Shown piece by piece: positions 35,086 through 39,591 of a DNA stretch of 39,591 nt. The first letter of the stretch is position 1; every line of letters begins with the position of its first letter. The notes under the pieces were generated by a model. It was not told the origin of the DNA. It did no database searches and saw only the letters and a program-made list of their open reading frames with translations. Location of the stretch: positions 1 through 39,591 of the forward strand of contig NZ_JAQKGV010000023.1 of the NCBI RefSeq assembly GCF_028617075.1, in the 5' to 3' direction. Source of the stretch: Rubrobacter calidifluminis. GTDB lineage: Bacteria > Actinomycetota > Rubrobacteria > Rubrobacterales > Rubrobacteraceae. The translations under genes and the position numbers were made by a program.

Positions 35086-37173
35086 ATGGCTAGACGTGTA
35101 TACGAGATTGCCCGCGAGCTCTCCCTGGACACCAGAGAAGTGATGGGGCGCCTCAACGACGCGGGCGTGGAGGTGAAAAACCACTTCGCGACGATCGAGG
35201 ATCCCGTCTACGAACGGGTGTTCGGCGGACTCTCCGGCAACGGCGGCGCCGGGTCTGCCGACGAACAACGCCGGGACCAGCGGGACAGGGGGCACTCGAA
35301 GGGTGGCAGGAAGCGCCGCCGGGTGGTCATAGACGCGAGTGCGACGAGCCGCGGTTCTTCCCGGGGGGCGGCGGAGGCGACCTCCGGGCATGAGGAGGCG
35401 CAGCCCGACGGCGGGAAGAAAGGCGGCGGTGAGGCGGCCGCCGTGCGCGTCGAGCCCGGCGCGACGGTGAACGATCTGGCGGAGGCCATCGGTGTGCCGG
35501 GGGCCCAGATCGTCAAGGTGCTCTTCGAGCTCGGGGAGATGAAGACCGTCACCCAGACGCTCTCGACCGAGGAGATAGAGCTCGTCGCCGAGGCGCTCGG
35601 CGTGAAGGTGGAGATCGGCGGCGCCGAGGAGCCTGCGTCCGAGGAGGGCGGGGCGGAGGACTCCCCGGAAGACCTCGTCGAGAAACCGCCGGTGGTCACG
35701 GTGATGGGGCACGTGGACCACGGCAAGACCTCGCTGCTCGACTACATCCGCAACACAAGCGTCGCTTCCGGCGAGGCCGGGGGGATAACCCAGCACATCG
35801 GGGCCTACCAGGTCGAGGTCGACGGGCGCAGGATAACCTTCATCGACACCCCGGGACACGAGGCGTTCACCGAGATGCGCGCCCGCGGGGCGCAGGTCAC
35901 CGACATCGTGGTGCTCGTCGTGGCGGCCGACGACGGGGTGATGCCCCAGACCGAGGAGGCCATAGAGCACGCGCGGGCGGCCGGGGTTCCGATCGTGGTG
36001 GCGCTCAACAAGATCGACCTGCCGGACGCCAACCCGGACAGGGTCTACGGCGAGCTGGCCGAGCGGGGCCTGACCCCCGAGGCGTGGGGCGGCGAAACCG
36101 TGACGGTGCCGGTCTCGGCGAAGACGGGCGAGGGGGTGGACGAGCTCCTGGAGAACATCCTGGTCGTCGCCGAGCTCGAGGAGCTCAGGGCGAACCCCAA
36201 GGCTCCGGCGAGCGGGTACGTGATCGAGAGCGAGCTCGAGACGGGGCGCGGGCCGGTCGCCACCCTGCTCATAACCCGGGGCACCCTGCACAAGGGTGAC
36301 GTGGTCCTCGCCGGCACCGCCTACGGCCGGGTGCGGGCGATGCTCGACTACACGGGCAAGAGGATCAAGGAGGCCACCCCCGGCACGCCGGTCGAGATCC
36401 TGGGGCTCTCCGGCGTTCCCGAGGCGGGAACGCGCTTCGAGGTCGTCGAGCACGAACGCATAGCGCGCTCGCGCGCCGAGCAGCAAGAGGCCGCCCTCCG
36501 GCGTCAGGAGCTGGCGGAGAGCGGACCACGTCGGACGCTGGAGGATCTCCTCGGTGAGGGCGGAACCCAGGAGCTCAACCTGGTCGTCAAGGCCGACGCC
36601 GCGGGTTCGGTCGAGGCGCTCAAGGACGCGCTCGCGAAGCTCTCCACCGACGAGGTGCGCATAAACATCGTCCGCTCGGGTGTCGGGGCGCTGACTGACT
36701 CCGATGTGATGCTCGCATCGGCCTCGGACGGCATCCTGCTCGGCTTCAACGTCCGCCCGACGAACACCGCCAAGCAGCTCGCCGAGCGCGAGGGCGTGGA
36801 GATACGCACCTACAACGTCATCTACAAGGCGATCGAGGAGATCGAGGCGGCCATGCGCGGGATGCTCGCGCCCGAGGAGACCGAGCGGGAGACCGGCACG
36901 GCCGAGGTGCGCCAGACCTTCCGGGTGCCGAACGTGGGCACCGTCGCCGGCTGCTACGTCTCGAGCGGTGAGATCTCCCGCAACGACCGCGTGCGGGTGG
37001 TGCGCGAGGGCGTCGTGATCTACGACGGCCAGGTCGCCTCGCTCAGGCGCTTCAAGGACGACGTGCGCTCGGTCCGGCAGGGCTTCGAGTGCGGCGTCGG
37101 CATAGAGAACTTCAACGACGTAAAAGAGGGTGACGTCCTGGAGTTCTACCAGGTCGTCGAGGTTCCGAGGTAG
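35086..37173 (+). CDS. infB: translation initiation factor IF-2
   Basis: A 695-residue GTPase that places initiator tRNA on the 30S subunit. An IF2-N domain ([20 protein letters not shown]) opens the protein, then a Gly/Arg/Lys-rich linker, a second IF2-N domain near 125-170, and the G domain with GHVDHGKT near 207, DTPGHEAF and NKIDLPDA. Domains II to IV follow. It is shorter than the ~900-1000 residues of many actinobacteria because the linker is short. ATG 35086 is preferred over TTG 35080 because GGGAGG lies nine bases before it. Confidence 0.95.
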   Translation: MARRVYEIARELSLDTREVMGRLNDAGVEVKNHFATIEDPVYERVFGGLSGNGGAGSADEQRRDQRDRGHSKGGRKRRRVVIDASATSRGSSRGAAEATSGHEEAQPDGGKKGGGEAAAVRVEPGATVNDLAEAIGVPGAQIVKVLFELGEMKTVTQTLSTEEIELVAEALGVKVEIGGAEEPASEEGGAEDSPEDLVEKPPVVTVMGHVDHGKTSLLDYIRNTSVASGEAGGITQHIGAYQVEVDGRRITFIDTPGHEAFTEMRARGAQVTDIVVLVVAADDGVMPQTEEAIEHARAAGVPIVVALNKIDLPDANPDRVYGELAERGLTPEAWGGETVTVPVSAKTGEGVDELLENILVVAELEELRANPKAPASGYVIESELETGRGPVATLLITRGTLHKGDVVLAGTAYGRVRAMLDYTGKRIKEATPGTPVEILGLSGVPEAGTRFEVVEHERIARSRAEQQEAALRRQELAESGPRRTLEDLLGEGGTQELNLVVKADAAGSVEALKDALAKLSTDEVRINIVRSGVGALTDSDVMLASASDGILLGFNVRPTNTAKQLAEREGVEIRTYNVIYKAIEEIEAAMRGMLAPEETERETGTAEVRQTFRVPNVGTVAGCYVSSGEISRNDRVRVVREGVVIYDGQVASLRRFKDDVRSVRQGFECGVGIENFNDVKEGDVLEFYQVVEVPR

Positions 37174-37181
37174 AGTGACCC

Positions 37182-37463
37182 TTGCTCTTCGCGCTACGTC
37201 TGGAGCTGGAGCTGCCCTACGCAGCGAGCCTCAAGGACAAGCGTCAGACCGTACGCTCGATAAAGGAGCGCCTGAGACGCAGGAACGTCTCGGTGGTCGA
37301 GTGCGACCACCAGGACCTCTGGCAGAGGGCCACGATCGAGGTGGCCCTCGCTGCCGTCTCGCCTTCGGCCGCGGAGCAGAGGCGGGAGGAGCTTCGCCGT
37401 ATCCTGCTGGGCTATGAGGAGCTCTCTATCCTCGAGTGGCGGGAGGAGTTTCTGAAGCTGTGA
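37182..37463 (+). CDS. DUF503 (YlxP-like) family protein
   Basis: A 93-residue protein of the DUF503 family, marked by LELPYAASLKDKRQTVRSIK near 9-28 and a C-terminal ILEWREEFLKL. It is often found between infB and rbfA, as here, and its role is unknown, though the position suggests ribosome or translation work. The start is TTG 37182. The last four bases overlap rbfA (GTGA). Confidence 0.85.
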   Translation: MLFALRLELELPYAASLKDKRQTVRSIKERLRRRNVSVVECDHQDLWQRATIEVALAAVSPSAAEQRREELRRILLGYEELSILEWREEFLKL

Positions 37464-37819
37464 GCGAACGCACGAGGAAGATAGAGTCGCAGCTCAAGGA
37501 GATCATCGGTGACGAGGTGGCCGCGCTCTCGGACCCCCGAATAAAGGGGCTGGTGACGGTGACGGACGTCAGGGTGAGTGCGGACCTCTCGCGGGCGACG
37601 GTGTTCTACAGCGTGCTCGCCGAAAACGACGAGCGGGAGGCCCGGGAGGGCCTGCAGAGCGCCGCGGGGCGCGTCCAGGCCGCCGTGGCCGCCCAGACGC
37701 ACCTGCGTCGCACGCCCCGGCTGCACTTCGAGCCGGACCCGGTGGTGGAGCGGGCGACGAAGATAGAGTCCGTACTGAGGGAGGTAAAGACAGACGATGA
37801 CGACCCGAGCGGAGGTTAA
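37460..37819 (+). CDS. rbfA: ribosome-binding factor A
   Basis: A 119-residue cold-shock assembly factor for the 30S subunit with a KH-like fold. Marks are RTRKIESQLKEIIGDEV, DPRIKGLVTVTDVRVSADLS and RRTPRLHFEPDPVVERATK. The GTG at 37460 overlaps the DUF503 stop and gives the family N-terminus. The C-terminal acidic end overlaps nrnA by 23 bases. Confidence 0.92.
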   Translation: MSERTRKIESQLKEIIGDEVAALSDPRIKGLVTVTDVRVSADLSRATVFYSVLAENDEREAREGLQSAAGRVQAAVAAQTHLRRTPRLHFEPDPVVERATKIESVLREVKTDDDDPSGG

Positions 37820-38753
37820 CACGCCGGCGGAGGTGGCCGCTTTTTTAAAGGGCATCAGCCGGGCCGCGGTCACCACCCACACCGGCGTGGACGGGGACGC
37901 CGTGGGATCGGCGGTGGCCCTCGTCTATCTGCTGCGCAGGCTGGGGGCCGAGGCCGTCTTCTGCCACGGCGAGCCCGTACCCGAATACCTCCGCTGGCTT
38001 TTGCCGCACGAGCAGCTCTTCGAGGCCCCCGAGGGATACGACCTGCTCGTCGTCGACACCTCCCGCGCCGACCGGGCCGGTGTCGGCGGAACCCCGCGGC
38101 TGAACATCGACCACCACGAGGACAACCCCCTCTACGCCGAGTACAACCTGGTAAACCCCCGGGCCGCGGCGAGCGCGGAGATCGTCTACGACCTCTACCT
38201 CGAGCTCGGGGTTGAGGTGGAAAAACCCGCGGCCGAGGCGCTCTACACGGCGATAAGGACCGACACGGGCGGCTTCCGCTTCCGCAACGTCTCCCCCCGG
38301 GCGCACGAGATAGTCGCCGAACTGATGCGCGCGGGGGTCGTGCCGGCGGAGATGTACGACCGCCTCAACCGCACGGCGACCATCGAGCAGCTCAACATCG
38401 TGGGCCTCTGCCTGGCGAAGGCCCGGCGCTACGGCGAGGTCGTCGTGACCACGATCGAGAACGAGGACTACGAGCGTACCGGTGCCACCGAGCTCGACTC
38501 CAAGGAGGCGATAGACTACCTGCGCAGCGTGGCGGGCGTGGACGTGGTCGCCCACCTGCGCGAGGTTCCCGAGGGGACGAAGGCCTCGCTGCGCTCGGAG
38601 GCGGTGGACGTGGGCGAGATCGCCCGCCGCTTCGGCGGCGGGGGACACCGTCTGGCCGCGGGTTACACCGTCGAGGGCGTGCGCCCGGAGAAGGCGAAGG
38701 AGATGCTCCTGGCGGAGCTCGCCAGGGTGGTCGACCTCGGAGGCGCCCGATAG
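37797..38753 (+). CDS. DHH-family oligoribonuclease / pAp phosphatase (NrnA-like)
   Basis: A 318-residue DHH-DHHA1 phosphoesterase that degrades nanoRNA and dephosphorylates pAp. Motifs are THTGVDGDAVGSAVAL near 26-41, VVDTSRADRAG near 82, NIDHHEDNP near 100, AIRTDTGGFRF near 156 and the DHHA1 motif RRFGGGGHRLAAG near 277-289. Members sit between rbfA and truB in many actinobacteria. ATG 37797 is inside rbfA with GGGAGG about 12 bases upstream. The final codons contain GGAGG, which may serve truB. Confidence 0.9.
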   Translation: MTTRAEVNTPAEVAAFLKGISRAAVTTHTGVDGDAVGSAVALVYLLRRLGAEAVFCHGEPVPEYLRWLLPHEQLFEAPEGYDLLVVDTSRADRAGVGGTPRLNIDHHEDNPLYAEYNLVNPRAAASAEIVYDLYLELGVEVEKPAAEALYTAIRTDTGGFRFRNVSPRAHEIVAELMRAGVVPAEMYDRLNRTATIEQLNIVGLCLAKARRYGEVVVTTIENEDYERTGATELDSKEAIDYLRSVAGVDVVAHLREVPEGTKASLRSEAVDVGEIARRFGGGGHRLAAGYTVEGVRPEKAKEMLLAELARVVDLGGAR

Positions 38754-39591
38754 CCGGCCCGACTCTCTCGGGTGCACTGCTGCTGGACAAGCCTTCCGGC
38801 ACGACGAGCGCCCGAGCCCTCGACCCGGTCAAGCGACTCTTGCCCCGCCGCACCAAAGTGGGCCATGCAGGGACGCTCGACCCGATGGCCTCCGGGCTCC
38901 TGGTCGTCCTCGTCGGACGCGCGACGAGGCTCTCCCGGTACGTGATGGATCTGCCCAAGACCTACCTGGCGACGGCCCGCTTCGGCGCCACCTCGGACAC
39001 CCTCGACGCCGACGGCGAGATCGTCGAGATCGAGGGCGCGACCCTGCCGCCGGAGGCGGAGATCCGGGCGATCCTCCCCGGCTTCACCGGGGAGATCCTG
39101 CAGACCCCGCCCATGGTCTCCGCCCTCAAGGTGGGCGGCGAGCGCCTCTACGATCTGCACCGCCGCGGCATCTCCGTCGAGCGCGAACCCCGCCGCGTCC
39201 GGGTCGAGCGTTTCGAACTCGTCTCCTTTGATTCCCGACGTGACGAGGCGACCTTCTCCATAACCTGCGGCTCGGGAACCTACGTCCGCTCCCTCGTCTC
39301 CGACCTTGCCGCCTCCCTCGGGAGCGCCGCCTACCTCACCTCCCTCCGACGTCTCTCGACCGGGCACCTGCACGTAGAGGACGCCCTCCCCCCCGAAGCA
39401 CTGGACGCGGAGTCCGTGCATAAACGCATAATACACCCACGTGGGTTGCTGGAGCATCTGCCGGTCAGGGAGGTGAACGAAGGAGAGGCCGTCGCGGTCT
39501 GCAACGGGAGGACGATGAGGTGGGGTGGGGTGTATGGGAGGTTCCGCGTCGAGGCTGATGGGGAGCTGCTCGCGGTGTACCGGGGGGAGGG
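38750..39591 (+). CDS. truB: tRNA pseudouridine(55) synthase TruB, partial at the window end
   Basis: The frame is open from upstream to base 39591, so the C-terminus is cut off (about 280 residues shown). Marks are GALLLDKPSGTTS, the catalytic GHAGTLDPMASG with the active-site Asp, KTYLATARFGATSDTLDADG and GSGTYVRSLVSDLA. It isomerises U55 in tRNA. No ATG, GTG or TTG lies in frame near the expected N-terminus. ATA 38750, six bases after GGAGG (38739-38743) and overlapping the nrnA stop as ATAG, gives a fitting start; CTG 38777 is a weaker choice. Confidence 0.88.
   Translation, partial: MAGPTLSGALLLDKPSGTTSARALDPVKRLLPRRTKVGHAGTLDPMASGLLVVLVGRATRLSRYVMDLPKTYLATARFGATSDTLDADGEIVEIEGATLPPEAEIRAILPGFTGEILQTPPMVSALKVGGERLYDLHRRGISVEREPRRVRVERFELVSFDSRRDEATFSITCGSGTYVRSLVSDLAASLGSAAYLTSLRRLSTGHLHVEDALPPEALDAESVHKRIIHPRGLLEHLPVREVNEGEAVAVCNGRTMRWGGVYGRFRVEADGELLAVYRGE

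Noticed and set aside
35040..35090. A ylxR gene hidden between nusA and infB
   Set aside because: Only six bases separate the nusA stop from the infB ATG, so there is no room for it.
33400..36486. 1028-codon minus-strand frame opposite nusA-infB
   Set aside because: Mirror frame of conserved genes in GC-rich DNA; no domain, and it spans the rimP leader.

Overview
The window looks like a chromosomal segment of a high-GC, Rubrobacter-like actinobacterium (inference). It is GC-rich, yet it uses the Ile codon ATA and the Arg codon AGG often. Its ribosome and translation genes follow the actinobacterial order, with a WhiG/FliA-type sigma factor beside rpsB. UUG and GUG starts are very common. Almost everything lies on the + strand. 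I saw no tRNA, rRNA, insertion sequence, prophage or CRISPR array.

Region 1 (1-11464) is a metabolic accessory block. It opens with the tail of a GcvT-fold, folate-dependent demethylase-like gene. After a gap with a candidate promoter and inverted repeat come a GMC alcohol oxidase gene broken by a frameshift and a PEP-utilizing (mobile His domain) phosphotransferase gene broken by a frameshift and an amber codon. Six intact, tightly packed genes follow: an ATP-grasp PEP-synthase-type subunit, a biotin carrier protein, a biotin carboxylase, a pyruvate-carboxylase-like carboxyltransferase with an altered metal-site motif, a HAD phosphatase and an acetoacetyl-CoA synthetase. My best hypothesis is a biotin-dependent ketone (perhaps acetone) carboxylation pathway: alcohol to ketone, phospho-activation, biotin carboxylation to acetoacetate, then acetoacetyl-CoA. 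The individual families are clear. The combined pathway is inference.

Region 2 (11465-15160) holds rnc, then a divergent LysR regulator and a two-gene operon of an unrecognised 74-residue protein and isocitrate lyase. The operon ends in a strong terminator and sits between rnc and smc, genes often found close together. The glyoxylate shunt would be needed to grow on acetyl-CoA released from acetoacetyl-CoA.

Region 3 (15164-27541) is a conserved housekeeping block: smc, ftsY, ffh, rpsP, khpA, rimM, trmD, rplS, rnhB, yraN, comM, dprA and a whiG-like sigma factor. Region 4 (27542-33403) begins with an unusual intergenic stretch containing a terminator-like hairpin on the opposite strand and a structured rpsB leader. 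It continues with rpsB, tsf, pyrH, frr, uppS, cdsA and rseP; no dxr gene is seen between cdsA and rseP. Region 5 (33404-39591) has a promoter followed at once by a terminator-like hairpin, then rimP, nusA (with a C-terminal Cys3His knuckle), infB, a DUF503 gene, rbfA, nrnA and truB. No separate ylxR gene is present, and truB has no AUG, GUG or UUG start; an AUA codon with a well-placed Shine-Dalgarno is the best candidate.
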